A stretch of DNA of 64,000 nucleotides, taken from positions 2,356,001-2,420,000 of the forward strand of contig OZ244839.1 of NCBI GenBank assembly GCA_965220825.1, written 5' to 3'. The stretch's first letter is position 1. Each line of letters opens with the position of its first letter. A program made the translations under genes and the position numbers. The notes beneath the pieces were generated by a model. That model saw nothing but the letters and a program-made list of their open reading frames with translations. It did no database searches and had not been told where the DNA came from. This DNA is from G965220825 sp965220825 (GTDB lineage: Bacteria; Pseudomonadota; Alphaproteobacteria; UBA828). Of the stretch, positions 43,953 through 55,043 are shown one piece after another.

Positions 43953-45260
43953 ATGGACGTCAATCTGGCTCAGGTCGCGAAACAGAAGAAAATCCGCTAC
44001 TTCCTGATCAGCTTCGTGGACCTGTTCGGCGTGCTGCGGGCCAAGCTGGTGCCGGCGCAGGCGATCGCGGGCATGCAGAAGGACGGCGCGGGCTTCGCCG
44101 CCTTCGCGGCATGGCTCGACAGCTCGCCGGCCGAGCCCGACATGCTGGTCAAGCCGGATCCGGCGAGCCTGATCCAGCTCCCGTGGAAGCCGGAGGTGGG
44201 CTGGCTTGCCGGCGACTGCTGGATGAACGGCGCCCCCATGGAAGACACCCCCCGCCTCATGCTCAAGCGCCAGCTCGCCCGTGCGACGGGCGCGGGCTAC
44301 CGGGTCAAGACCGGCATCGAGGCGGAGTACTTCATCGTGACGCCCGATGGCGATGCGATCTCCGACGCACTCGATACCCAGGCCAAGCCCTGCTACGACC
44401 AGTCGGCCCTGATGCGCCGCTACGACATCGTCTCCGAAATCTGCGACGCCATGCTCACGCTCGGCTGGGGCCCCTATCAGAACGACCATGAGGATGCCAA
44501 CGGCCAGTTCGAGATGAACTGGGATTACGACGACGCGCTGGTGACGGCGGACCGCCATGTCTTCTTCAAATATATGGTCAAGTCCATCGCCGAGAATCAC
44601 GGCCTGCGCGCGACCTTCATGCCGAAGCCCTTCCCCGGCCTCACCGGGAACGGCTGCCACGCCCATGTCTCCTTCTGGGACAAGGCGGGCAGGAAGAACC
44701 TCTTCCTGGACCGCAAGGGGGAGCTCGGCCTCTCGCGCCTCGCCACCCGCTTCCTCGGCGGCATCGTCCACCGCGCGCCGGGCATGTGCGCGATCTGGAA
44801 CCCGACGGTGAACAGCTACAAGCGGATCAACGCGCCCGTCACCCTTTCGGGCGCCACCTGGTCGCCCAACATCGTGGCCCATGGCGGGAACAACCGCACC
44901 ACCATGGTGCGCGTGCCCGACGAGGGCCGCTTCGAGCTGCGGCTGATGGACGGCGCGGCCAACCCCTACCTGCTGCAGGCGGGAATCGTGGTGGCGGGCC
45001 TCGACGGAATCGAGAACGACCGGGACCCGGGCAAGCGCACGGACCTCGACCTCTACGCCGAAGGCCACAAGCTGCGCGGGGCGCGCAAGCTGCCCCTCAA
45101 CCTGCTGGACGCGCTCCGCCTCTTCGAGAGGGACAAGGCCGTCGCCGCGGGATTCGGCGACTCCTTCGTCGCAAGCTACGTCAAGCTCAAGACCCGCGAA
45201 TGGAACGACTATTCGGGCGTGGTGAGCGACTGGGAGCGCCGCAGCACCCTCGACTGCTGA
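43953..45260 (+). CDS. glnT: Glutamine synthetase, GlnT type (type III in rhizobia)
   Basis: This 435-aa protein follows the rhizobial GlnT sequence closely along its length. It has YFLISFVDLFGVLRAKLVP, the metal ligand region TGIEAEYFIV, HEDANGQFEMNW, GNGCHAHVSFWDKAG and NPTVNSYKRINAP. It ligates ammonia to glutamate with ATP, or a related gamma-glutamyl ligation as in the PuuA/GMAS relatives. It lies 54 bp after the SDR gene and 22 bp before the SAM hydrolase gene on the same strand. No adenylylation-type C-terminal region is apparent. Confidence 0.9.
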   Translation: MDVNLAQVAKQKKIRYFLISFVDLFGVLRAKLVPAQAIAGMQKDGAGFAAFAAWLDSSPAEPDMLVKPDPASLIQLPWKPEVGWLAGDCWMNGAPMEDTPRLMLKRQLARATGAGYRVKTGIEAEYFIVTPDGDAISDALDTQAKPCYDQSALMRRYDIVSEICDAMLTLGWGPYQNDHEDANGQFEMNWDYDDALVTADRHVFFKYMVKSIAENHGLRATFMPKPFPGLTGNGCHAHVSFWDKAGRKNLFLDRKGELGLSRLATRFLGGIVHRAPGMCAIWNPTVNSYKRINAPVTLSGATWSPNIVAHGGNNRTTMVRVPDEGRFELRLMDGAANPYLLQAGIVVAGLDGIENDRDPGKRTDLDLYAEGHKLRGARKLPLNLLDALRLFERDKAVAAGFGDSFVASYVKLKTREWNDYSGVVSDWERRSTLDC

Positions 45261-45282
45261 GCCGGGCACCCGGTGCCGGGCC

Positions 45283-46017
45283 GTGATCGCGCTCTTCACC
45301 GATTTCGGGCCGGGCGGCCCCTATGTGGGGCAGGTGAAGGCCGTGCTCGCAGAGGCGGCGCCGGGCGTTCCCGTCATCGACCTGATGGAGGACGCGCCGG
45401 CATTCGACGCCCGGGCATCGGCCTATCTGCTGGCGGCCTTTGCGGACGCCTTCCCCGATGACGCGGTCTTTCTCTGCGTGATCGATCCGGGCGTCGGCGG
45501 CGAGCGGGCGCCGCTCGCGCTCGAGGCGGACGGTCGCTGGTATGTGGGCCCGGACAACGGGCTGCTCGCCATCGCGGCGCGGCGCGCGGGCCGCACCCGC
45601 TGGTTTGCGCCCGACTGGCGGCCGGCGGTGCTTTCCGCCTCGTTCCACGGGCGGGACCTCTTCGCCCCGCTCGCCGCCCGCATCGCGCTCGAGCGCACAG
45701 CCCCCGGCCCCCCGCTCGACGGTGCGACCGTCCACGGAGCGGACTGGCCCGACGAGCGCGCCCATGTCGTCTATATCGACCCCTACGGCAACGCCATGAC
45801 GGGGCTCCGCGCGACGGCACTCCCCCCGGGTGCCGCACTCGTCGCCGGCGGGCGGCGGCTTTCACGGCGGCGCACCTTCTGCGACGTGCCGCCGGGAGAG
45901 GCGTTCTGGTACGAGAACGCGAACGGCCTCGCGGAAATAGCGGTCAATCGCGGCCGGGCGGACGGTGCGCTCGGGCTCCGCGTGGGCTCGCCCGTCCGCA
46001 TCGAGGCGGCTTCGTGA
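45283..46017 (+). CDS. SAM hydrolase/SAM-dependent halogenase family protein (DUF62)
   Basis: This 244-aa protein starts with a GTG and has the family opening ALFTDFGPGGPYVGQVKAVL. VIDPGVGGERAPLALEADGRWYVGPDNGLL and SFHGRDLFAPLAA follow in the N-terminal domain, and VVYIDPYGNAMTGL in the C-terminal domain. Typical members hydrolyse S-adenosylmethionine to adenosine and methionine, activating water with an Asp-His-Arg set. The residues seen fit the hydrolase rather than the fluorinase. It overlaps the pentapeptide-repeat gene by 4 bp. Confidence 0.9.
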   Translation: MIALFTDFGPGGPYVGQVKAVLAEAAPGVPVIDLMEDAPAFDARASAYLLAAFADAFPDDAVFLCVIDPGVGGERAPLALEADGRWYVGPDNGLLAIAARRAGRTRWFAPDWRPAVLSASFHGRDLFAPLAARIALERTAPGPPLDGATVHGADWPDERAHVVYIDPYGNAMTGLRATALPPGAALVAGGRRLSRRRTFCDVPPGEAFWYENANGLAEIAVNRGRADGALGLRVGSPVRIEAAS

Positions 46018-46733
46018 CCGGGCGCTGGCGCGCCGACGGGGCCGCGATCCGTTCCGGCGCCCTCGCCGGCGCGGACCTCTCCCGCTTCGATCTGCGGGGC
46101 TTCAGCTTCCGCCGGGCCGATTGCCGCGGCGCGAGCTTCGAAGGGAGCGACCTGCGCGAGGTGGACCTCTGGGCGGCCGACCTCGCGGGCGCGGACCTCA
46201 CCGGCGCCAACCTGCGGCTCGCGACGCTCAAGGGCGCGGTGCTGGAGGGCGCGCGCCTCGCGGGCGCGGACCTCTGGTCCGCCGACCTCCGGGTGGCGAA
46301 CCTGCGCCGCGCCATCCTCGCACGCTGCAACCTGGCGCAGGCCGAGCTTGCCGGCGCGAAGGCGCAGGGCGCGGACCTCAGCGGCGCCGAACTCTATTGC
46401 GCGGACCTGCGCCTCGCCAACCTGGAGGACGCCAATATGGGCCGCGCCGACGGGCGCCTCGCCAAGCTGGAGGAGGCGGTGCTCACCGGTGCGAACCTGC
46501 GCGAGGCGACCTTCTCAGGCGCCTCCTTCAAACGCGCGCAGCTCGCCACCGCCGACCTCTCGGGCGCGAATCTCAGGGAGGCGAACTTCCGGGAGGCGGC
46601 GTTGATCCGCGCCGATTTCAGAGGCGCGGAACTGGCGGACGCCTTCCTGGGCCAGGCCGCGCTGGACGGCACCATCATGCCCGACGGGACGCTGGAATCC
46701 GGCACGCTCCGCCACTGGCCGCCGGAAGGCTGA
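46014..46733 (+). CDS. Pentapeptide-repeat protein
   Basis: This 239-aa protein starts with GTG and is built almost wholly of A(D/N)LXX-type five-residue repeats, for example ADLSRFDLRGFSFRRADCRG and LAGADLTGANLRLATLKGA. These should form a right-handed quadrilateral beta-helix of about 35-40 pentads. Some relatives mimic DNA and protect gyrase, but most have no known role. It overlaps the SAM hydrolase gene by 4 bp (GTGA), so the two are likely translated together. No signal peptide is seen. Confidence 0.9.
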   Translation: MTGRWRADGAAIRSGALAGADLSRFDLRGFSFRRADCRGASFEGSDLREVDLWAADLAGADLTGANLRLATLKGAVLEGARLAGADLWSADLRVANLRRAILARCNLAQAELAGAKAQGADLSGAELYCADLRLANLEDANMGRADGRLAKLEEAVLTGANLREATFSGASFKRAQLATADLSGANLREANFREAALIRADFRGAELADAFLGQAALDGTIMPDGTLESGTLRHWPPEG

Positions 46734-46761
46734 ACGCGGGGCCGCCCGCCAAGCCGACGCG

Positions 46762-48165
46762 TCAGCCCGTCCAGAGGCCCTCGCGCACCAAGTCGTCCTG
46801 GGTCGCTTCGATGCTCTCGCGCAGAATCTCCACCAGCCGGTCGATCTGCTCCCGCGTCAGGATGAGAGGCGGGGAGAGCACGTTCATATGGCCCAGCGGG
46901 CGGACCAGCAGGCCGCGGGTCTGGCAGTGGCGCGTGACGCGCTCGCCGAGCTTCGCCTCCGGCTCGAAAATCTCCTTGGTCTCCTTGTCCTTCACCGCCT
47001 CGACACACATCATGAAGCGCTTGCCGCGCACATCGCCCACCAGGGGGAGGTCGAGCAGCTCGCGGAGCCTGCCCTCGAAATAGAGACCCGTCTCGCGCAC
47101 ATGGGCGCAGATCTCCTCCCGCTCCATGATCTCGATGTTCTTGAGGGCGGCGGCACAGGCGACCGGGTGCCCCGCATAGGTGAAGCCGTGGGTAAACAGC
47201 GCGCCCTTGGACTGGGGCACGCTGATCACGTCGTAGATGCGGTCCGAAAGCAGTGTCGCCGAATGGGGCACATAGCCCGAGGTGAGGCCCTTGGCGGAGG
47301 TGATGACGTCCGGCGTGAGGTGGAAGACGGGCTCCGAGGCGAAGAAATAGCCGAGCCGCCCGAAGCCGGTCACCACCTCGTCCGAGATGTAGAGCACGTC
47401 ATATTTCTCGCATACCGCCTTGGTTCGGGCGTGGTAGCCCGGCGGCGGCACCACCACGCCGCCCGCGCCCATGACGGGCTCGGCGATGAAGCAGGCGACG
47501 TTCTCCGGCCCGAGCTCCAGGATCTTGTTCTCGAGGTCGGCGACCGTCTTGTCGCAGAAATCCTCGATCGTCATGCCCGAAGGCCGCCGGTAGGGGTTGG
47601 GGGCCGGGATGTGGTGCACGAGATCGGGCGCGAGGTCGAAGCCCGCATGGTCGCTCTTCACGCCGGTCATGCTCATGGCGAGGTAGGTGGAGCCGTGATA
47701 GCCGTCCTCGCGGGCGATGATCTTCTTCTTGTTCGGCTGGCCCAGGCGGTTGAAGTAGAAGTGGATGATGCGAACGGCCGTATCGTTCGCCATTGAGCCG
47801 CCGGTCCCGTAGAACACGTGGTTGAGAGGCGCGGGCGCGAGAGAGGCGAGCTTGGCCGCAAGTTCGGCGGCGGGCGGCGACGTCAGGTGGGTAAAGGTGG
47901 AGTAGTAGGGGAGGCTCCGCACCTGGTCCGCGATGGCCTGGGCCATCTCGTCGCGGCCATAGCCGATATTGACGCACCACAGGCCGCCGATGCCGTCCAT
48001 GTAGCGGTCGCCCTTGGCGTTGTAGACATAGACGCCCTCGGCCTCCGCCATGACCTCGGAACCCTCCTCCTTGAAGGTCGCGAAGTCCGTCCAGGGGTGG
48101 ATGTTGTGGTCGCGGTCCTTGCGCCAGAGATCCTCGTTGTCGTACCGGGTGAAGTTGGCCTTCAT
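46762..48165 (-). CDS. Class III aminotransferase (omega-transaminase, pyruvate-dependent type)
   Basis: This 467-aa PLP enzyme resembles putrescine/beta-alanine-pyruvate transaminases: HIHPWTDFATFKEEGSEVM, HVFYGTGGSMANDTAVRI, VACFIAEPVMGAGGVVVPP, YISDEVVTGFGRLG and the Schiff-base lysine K292 in TSAKGLTSGYVPHSA. It transfers an amino group from an omega-amine to pyruvate. The ATG at 48163-48165 follows GGAGGATGCC. The gene is convergent with the glnT group. A polyamine role is possible because GlnT/PuuA-like and SpuC-like genes often go together, but this is inference. Confidence 0.88.
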   Translation of the reverse strand: MKANFTRYDNEDLWRKDRDHNIHPWTDFATFKEEGSEVMAEAEGVYVYNAKGDRYMDGIGGLWCVNIGYGRDEMAQAIADQVRSLPYYSTFTHLTSPPAAELAAKLASLAPAPLNHVFYGTGGSMANDTAVRIIHFYFNRLGQPNKKKIIAREDGYHGSTYLAMSMTGVKSDHAGFDLAPDLVHHIPAPNPYRRPSGMTIEDFCDKTVADLENKILELGPENVACFIAEPVMGAGGVVVPPPGYHARTKAVCEKYDVLYISDEVVTGFGRLGYFFASEPVFHLTPDVITSAKGLTSGYVPHSATLLSDRIYDVISVPQSKGALFTHGFTYAGHPVACAAALKNIEIMEREEICAHVRETGLYFEGRLRELLDLPLVGDVRGKRFMMCVEAVKDKETKEIFEPEAKLGERVTRHCQTRGLLVRPLGHMNVLSPPLILTREQIDRLVEILRESIEATQDDLVREGLWTG

Positions 48166-48317
48166 GGCATCCTCCGCTCGCCGCTTGCGCGCCGTCCACT
48201 CTATCCCGCCGGGCGCCCGGGTGGAAATGCCGCGGCGGGGGCGGGCGGTATTGCCATCGCCGACAAGGCGCTCGTCCTGGACGCCCGGACTATCGTCGAG
48301 CGATGTCTGTTTCTTTA

Positions 48318-48405
48318 GGTGCGCGGGTCTCCAGGCCCGCATGTTTTTGCTGCCACCGCCGGTGACGGGCCTCCGGCCCGTTGCGGGCCTGGAGACCCGC
48401 GCACC
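48318..48405. repeat. 88-bp inverted repeat, variant copy F with nested hairpin
   Basis: The outer arms GGTGCGCGGGTCTCCAGG and CCTGGAGACCCGCGCACC match the other copies. The usual AT-rich loop is replaced by a GC-rich insert with internal complementarity (CACCGCCGGTG and GACGGGCCTCCGGCCCG). No IS ends flank it. The rest of the 48166-48501 gap holds no gene; CTATAGT near 48434-48440 could be a -10 for the aminopeptidase gene. Confidence 0.83.
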
Positions 48406-48501
48406 GAAGCGGAGCCTTCCGTGGGAATCCGCTCTATAGTGCGCCACGCGCGCCACGAACCGTGGGCCGGCCGCGCCCTATCCTCGGGAGAACCCGTTCC
48501 C

Positions 48502-50577
48502 ATGTCCGCAACGGAACGCGAGACGCAAGCCGCAGCACCCGCGTCCTCATGCAGAATGCTTCTCTCCGCGTCCGAGCGGGAGGCGCTCGCGGCGGCGCTC
48601 GCCGAGGCGCGGATCGACCGGCCGGTCGATGAGGTCGCGGCACTGGTCCGCGGCGTCGCGGCATCCGCTGCCCGGGGCCGAGACTGGCTCCGCCTGATCC
48701 ATCCCACGCCCGAGGGCGCGCTCGCGGAGCGGCTCGAAGCGCTGCGCGACGCCGCTGTGGCGTCGTTCGACGCTCTCGAGACGCCGGCGCCGGCGGCCCG
48801 GCTCGCCGCGCTCAGGACCCTGCTCGAGCGCCTGGAGCTCGACGGCTTCATGCTGCCCATCGGTGCCGACCGCTGGATGGACCAGGCCCCGCCGCAGGCG
48901 CGAAGGCTCTCCTGGCTCACCGGTTTCACAGGTTCGGCGGGCGCCGCCGTCGTGCTGGCCGACCGCGCCGCGCTCTTCGTGGACGGGCGCTATGTCCTCC
49001 AGGCCGCGGCGCAGGTCGACGCCACGCTCTACGAACTCTGCCACATCGCCGAAACGACTGTCGCGGACTGGCTCGGGCGGCACCTCCGCGCCGGCGCGCG
49101 GCTCGGCTACGATCCCTGGCAGCACGGCGAAGCGAGCCGGGCGCGGCTCGCGGAATCCTGCCGCGCGGCGGACGCCTCTCTGACCCCTTGCGACGAAAAC
49201 CCGATCGACCGGCTGTGGGGGGACCCGCCGCCGCCACCGCTCGGCCCCATCCGCCCCCATGCGCTCCGTTTCGCGGGCGCGTCGGCGGCGGAGAAGCAAC
49301 AGGCCGTGGCCGGTACGCTCCGCGAGCGGGGATGGGACCACGCTCTCGTCTCCGCTCCCGACTCCATCGCCTGGCTCCTTAACGTGCGGGGCGCGGACGC
49401 GGTCCACAGCCCGCTTCCGGACTCCTGCGCGATCCTCGGCTCCGACGGCGCGGTGGACTGGTTCGTGGACCCGCGCAAGCTTCTGCCCGAAGTCGCGCCG
49501 CATCTCGGGAACGGTGTCCGCGTCCACGCGCCGGAGGCTCTTCCGGATGCGCTCGACAGGCTGGCAACGGAGCGCCGGACCGTCCTCTCGGACCGGAGCA
49601 CGACCCCTGTCTGGATCGTGGACCGGCTCACGGACGGCGGCGCCTCGGTGGTCCACGGCGCCGACCCTTGCGCCGCGCCCAAGGCCCGCAAGAACCATGT
49701 GGAGCTCGAAGGCTTCCGCGCCGCCCACCGGCGGGACGGCGCCGCGCTGGTCCGCTTCCTCGCCTGGCTCGCCCAGGTGGCGGAAACCGGGCGCATCACC
49801 GAGTGCGAGGCGGCCGCATGGCTGGCGGAGGCGCGCGAGGGCGGGACGCACTATTGCGGTCCGAGCTTCGGCTCCATCTCCGCCGCCGGACCCAATGGCG
49901 CCGTCATCCATTATCAGGCGACGCCGGAGACCGACCGCGTCCTCGAGCCGGGAACGCTCTACCTGATCGATTCCGGCGGCCAGTATCTGGACGGCACCAC
50001 CGACGTGACCCGCACCGTGGCCGTGGGTGCCCCGACGGCCGAGCACCGCGACCGCTTCACGCGCGTGCTCCAGGGCCATATCGCGCTCGCGACCGCGCGC
50101 TTCCCCCGGGGTGCCACAGGCTCGCAGCTCGACACCCTGGCCCGGCAGTTCCTGTGGCAGGCGGGCCTCGACTACGACCACGGCACCGGCCACGGCGTCG
50201 GCAGCCATCTCAACGTCCATGAAGGGCCGCAGCGCATCTCCAAGCGGCACGGCGATACGGCGCTGGAGCCCGGTATGGTCGTCTCCAACGAACCGGGCTA
50301 CTACAAGCCCGGCGCCTACGGCATACGGATCGAGAATCTCGTCGCGGTGGTGGAGGTCGAGGGTCCGGCGGGCGGCGACCGCCCGCTGCTGGGCTTCGAA
50401 ACGCTGACCCTCGCCCCCATCGACCGAACGCTCGTCGACACCGCAATGCTGAGCGCCGTCGAACGCGTCTGGCTCGACGGCTATCACGCCGCGGTCTGCG
50501 AGACGCTCGCACCGCTTCTGGAAGACGACGTGCGCGCGGGCGCGTGGCTTCGCGCCGCGACGGCGCCGCTGGCATAG
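48502..50577 (+). CDS. pepP: M24B aminopeptidase P (Xaa-Pro aminopeptidase) with N-terminal extension
   Basis: This 691-aa metalloaminopeptidase removes N-terminal residues ahead of proline. From about residue 97 (ARLAALRTLLERLELDGFMLP) it follows the usual three-domain family. The C-terminal pita-bread domain has metal ligands in YLIDSGGQYLDGTTDVTRT (two Asp), HGTGHGVGSHLN (His), VVSNEPGYY (Glu) and GIRIENLV (Glu). The first 95 or so residues are an Ala/Glu/Arg-rich helical region that I do not recognise and most relatives lack. An in-frame ATG at residue 19 would still leave most of that extension. The start ATG at 48502 follows CGGGAGAAC. Confidence 0.9.
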   Translation: MSATERETQAAAPASSCRMLLSASEREALAAALAEARIDRPVDEVAALVRGVAASAARGRDWLRLIHPTPEGALAERLEALRDAAVASFDALETPAPAARLAALRTLLERLELDGFMLPIGADRWMDQAPPQARRLSWLTGFTGSAGAAVVLADRAALFVDGRYVLQAAAQVDATLYELCHIAETTVADWLGRHLRAGARLGYDPWQHGEASRARLAESCRAADASLTPCDENPIDRLWGDPPPPPLGPIRPHALRFAGASAAEKQQAVAGTLRERGWDHALVSAPDSIAWLLNVRGADAVHSPLPDSCAILGSDGAVDWFVDPRKLLPEVAPHLGNGVRVHAPEALPDALDRLATERRTVLSDRSTTPVWIVDRLTDGGASVVHGADPCAAPKARKNHVELEGFRAAHRRDGAALVRFLAWLAQVAETGRITECEAAAWLAEAREGGTHYCGPSFGSISAAGPNGAVIHYQATPETDRVLEPGTLYLIDSGGQYLDGTTDVTRTVAVGAPTAEHRDRFTRVLQGHIALATARFPRGATGSQLDTLARQFLWQAGLDYDHGTGHGVGSHLNVHEGPQRISKRHGDTALEPGMVVSNEPGYYKPGAYGIRIENLVAVVEVEGPAGGDRPLLGFETLTLAPIDRTLVDTAMLSAVERVWLDGYHAAVCETLAPLLEDDVRAGAWLRAATAPLA

Positions 50578-50623
50578 CCGGCCCGCCTGTACGAGCCGCC
50601 GGCCACTCCCCCATAGGCGCGGA

Positions 50624-51517
50624 ATGACGGCCGGGCCCACACGCTTAGACGATTCCCTCCGCGGCATCCTCTTCATGTCGCTGACGGCCGTGGTCGTCTT
50701 CCCCCTCCTCAACGCCACGGTGAAGCAGCTTCTGATCGAAGGCTATGCGGTCGCCCAGATCATGTGGCTGCGCTCGATCGTGCACATGGTGTGGATGGTC
50801 GCGCTCTTTCTGCCGCAGCGCGGCTGGGCGCTCTTCCGCAGCACACGACCCGGTCGGCAATTGGTGCGGTCGGCGCTGCAGCTCATCGCGCTCGCGCTGT
50901 TCGTGATACCGCTCGCCCATGTGCCGCTGACGACGCTCACCATGGCTTTCTTCACCGCGCCGCTGATGGTGGTGGGTCTTTCGGTGCCCATGCTGGGCGA
51001 GCGCGTGGGCGCCCGGCGTTGGGCGGCGGTGGCGGTGGGCTTCGCCGGTGCGGCGGTGATCTTCCGGCCCGGCGGCGAGCTTCTCCACTGGTCGGTGTTT
51101 CTGGTGCTGGGTTCCGCGGCCTGTTACGCACTGTTCCAGATCCTGACCCGCCAGCTCGCGGCCCATGACGACCACCGCACCACGGCGCTCTACACCATCG
51201 TGGTATCGCTGGTCGCGACCTCCTTCGCCGTGCCGTTTTTTTGGCGCTGGCCCGACGATCCGGTGCACTGGGCGCTCTTCGTCGCCATCGGCGTTCTGGG
51301 CGGCGGCGGACACTATCTGGTGATCAAGGCCTATCAGTACGGCCGCGCCTCGGTGGTGGGACCCTTCGACTACGGCCAGTTGATCGGCGCGGGCGTGCTG
51401 GGCTTCCTCTGGTACGGCGAGACGACGGACCTCTGGTCGTGGCTCGGCGCGGCGATCATCGTCGCGAGCGGGCTCTATGTCGCCCGCCGCGAGGCGCAGC
51501 TTCGGAGCGGCGCCTGA
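50624..51517 (+). CDS. EamA/DMT-superfamily transporter
   Basis: This 297-aa inner-membrane protein has about ten hydrophobic segments in two EamA repeats, for example ILFMSLTAVVVFPLLNATVKQLLIEGY and, in the second half, HWSVFLVLGSAACYALFQILTRQLA. The motif AQIMWLRSIVHMVWM matches RhaT/RarD-like exporters of metabolites. The substrate cannot be told. The ATG at 50624 lies 46 bp after the aminopeptidase gene on the same strand. It is convergent with the quinone reductase gene that follows. Confidence 0.9.
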   Translation: MTAGPTRLDDSLRGILFMSLTAVVVFPLLNATVKQLLIEGYAVAQIMWLRSIVHMVWMVALFLPQRGWALFRSTRPGRQLVRSALQLIALALFVIPLAHVPLTTLTMAFFTAPLMVVGLSVPMLGERVGARRWAAVAVGFAGAAVIFRPGGELLHWSVFLVLGSAACYALFQILTRQLAAHDDHRTTALYTIVVSLVATSFAVPFFWRWPDDPVHWALFVAIGVLGGGGHYLVIKAYQYGRASVVGPFDYGQLIGAGVLGFLWYGETTDLWSWLGAAIIVASGLYVARREAQLRSGA

Positions 51518-51526
51518 GCCGGCGCG

Positions 51527-52504
51527 TCACGGAATCAGGATCGTGGAACCGGTGGTCTTCCGGCCTTCCAGGTCCCGATGGGCCTGGGCGGCATCCGCCA
51601 GCGGGTAGGTCTGGTGAATCTCGATCTTCACCGCGCCGCTCCGCACCACATCGAAGAGCGCCGTGGCCGAGGCTTCCAGCTCCGCCCGCGTCGCGTTGTA
51701 GGCGAAGAGGGTGGGGCGCGTGATGAAGGCGCTCTTGGGCGCGAGCTTCGCCAGATCCAGAGCGGTGATGGGCCCGGAAGCGCTGCCGAAGCTCGCCAGC
51801 ATGCCGAGCCGGGAGAGCGCGGCAAGGGAGCCGTCCAGCGTGTCCTTGCCGATGGAGTCGTACACCACCGGCACGCCCGCGCCGTCGGTGATTTCCATCA
51901 CCCGCGCCGCGAAGTCCTCGGTGCGGTAGTTTACGGGATGGTCGCAGCCATGGGCGCGGGCGAGTTCGGCCTTCTCGGCGGACCCCACCGTGCCGATGAC
52001 GGTGGCGCCCAGATATTTCAGCCACTGGCACTGGATCAGGCCGACGCCGCCGGCCGCCGCATGGACCAGCACCGTCTCCCCCGGCGACACCGGATAGGTG
52101 CGGCGCACCAGATATTCGACCGTCATGCCCTGGAGCATCATGGCGGCCGCCTGCTCGAAGCCGATATCGTCCGGGAGCTTCACCAGAGAGCCGGCGGGCA
52201 TCACGCGAACGGCGGTATAGCCGCCGGGCGGCGGCGGGCTGGCATAGGCCACGCGGTCGCCCGCCTGCACCTCGTCCACTCCCTCGCCCACGGCCTCCAC
52301 CGTGCCGGCGCCCTCCATGCCGATGGTCCATGGCAGCTCGGGCACCGGATAGAGGCCGGTCCGGTGGTAGATGTCGATATAGTTGACGCCGACGGCCGCC
52401 TGGGCCACCACCGCCTCGCCCGGCCCGGGCTCGCGCAGCGGCACCTCGTCGTAGCGCAGCACCTCCGGCCCGCCGGCCTCGTGCATCCGCACAGCCTTGA
52501 CCAT
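51527..52504 (-). CDS. NADPH:quinone oxidoreductase family protein
   Basis: This 325-aa medium-chain reductase of the QOR group shows VGVNYIDIYHRTGLYPVPELP, IGMEGAGTVEAVGEGV, and the cofactor loop VLVHAAAGGVGLIQCQWLK. It has no zinc ligands. It reduces quinones with NADPH in one-electron steps in its characterised relatives. The ATG at 52502-52504 is used because AAGGGACG lies at the right distance; an ATG 15 nt upstream would overlap that site. It is 11 bp downstream of ogt in the same direction. Confidence 0.88.
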   Translation of the reverse strand: MVKAVRMHEAGGPEVLRYDEVPLREPGPGEAVVAQAAVGVNYIDIYHRTGLYPVPELPWTIGMEGAGTVEAVGEGVDEVQAGDRVAYASPPPPGGYTAVRVMPAGSLVKLPDDIGFEQAAAMMLQGMTVEYLVRRTYPVSPGETVLVHAAAGGVGLIQCQWLKYLGATVIGTVGSAEKAELARAHGCDHPVNYRTEDFAARVMEITDGAGVPVVYDSIGKDTLDGSLAALSRLGMLASFGSASGPITALDLAKLAPKSAFITRPTLFAYNATRAELEASATALFDVVRSGAVKIEIHQTYPLADAAQAHRDLEGRKTTGSTILIP

Positions 52505-52515
52505 GGTTCGTCCCT

Positions 52516-53009
52516 TCATCTCTGCCGCGGCCGCTGGAGCGCGGCACGGCGGCCCTCATGCTCGAGCAGCCGCCGCTTGGTATCACAGCCGCGCCCGCCG
52601 GAGAACCCGCCGAGCCCGCCGCCCGAGGCGACGACCCGGTGGCAGGGCACGACGATGGCGATGGGGTTCGCGCCGCATGCCCCGCCCACGGCGCGGGGCG
52701 CCGAATCCACTTCGCGCGCGAGGTCGCCGTAACTGCGCGTCTCCCCGTAGGGGATTCCCTGCATGGCGCGCCAGACGCGCTTGCGGAAGACCGTTCCTTC
52801 CAACGCCAGCGGCAGATCGAACGCACGGCGCGTGCCCGCGAAATAGGCCTCCAGCTGGCGCGCGGCTTCATCCAGCAGCGCGCTGGATCCGCCGGCCGCC
52901 GCGGGCGCGGCGCCGAAGGAAAGCGCCACCAGCCTTCCGCCCGCCGCATCGAGCGTAAGCGGTCCCACCGGGCTCTCGACGGTGAGGCGGTCCGTTTCCA
53001 CCGCGGTGC

Positions 53010-53013
<4 letters not shown>
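52516..53013 (-). CDS. ogt: Methylated-DNA-[protein]-cysteine S-methyltransferase
   Basis: This 165-aa protein repairs O6-alkylguanine by suicidal transfer of the alkyl group to C124 in IVVPCHRVVASGGGLGGFSGG. The helix-turn-helix DNA-binding part includes GIPYGETRSYGDLAREV and ACGANPIA. It lacks an Ada-type N-terminal domain, so it is a stand-alone Ogt-type enzyme. It starts with GTG at 53011-53013, overlapping the preceding gene by 4 bp (GTGA). Confidence 0.93.

Positions 53014-55043
<2,030 letters not shown>

Noticed and set aside
45261..45280. GGCACC-C-GGTGCC inverted repeat after glnT as a terminator
   Set aside because: The loop is a single base and no T run follows; the SAM hydrolase start follows at once.
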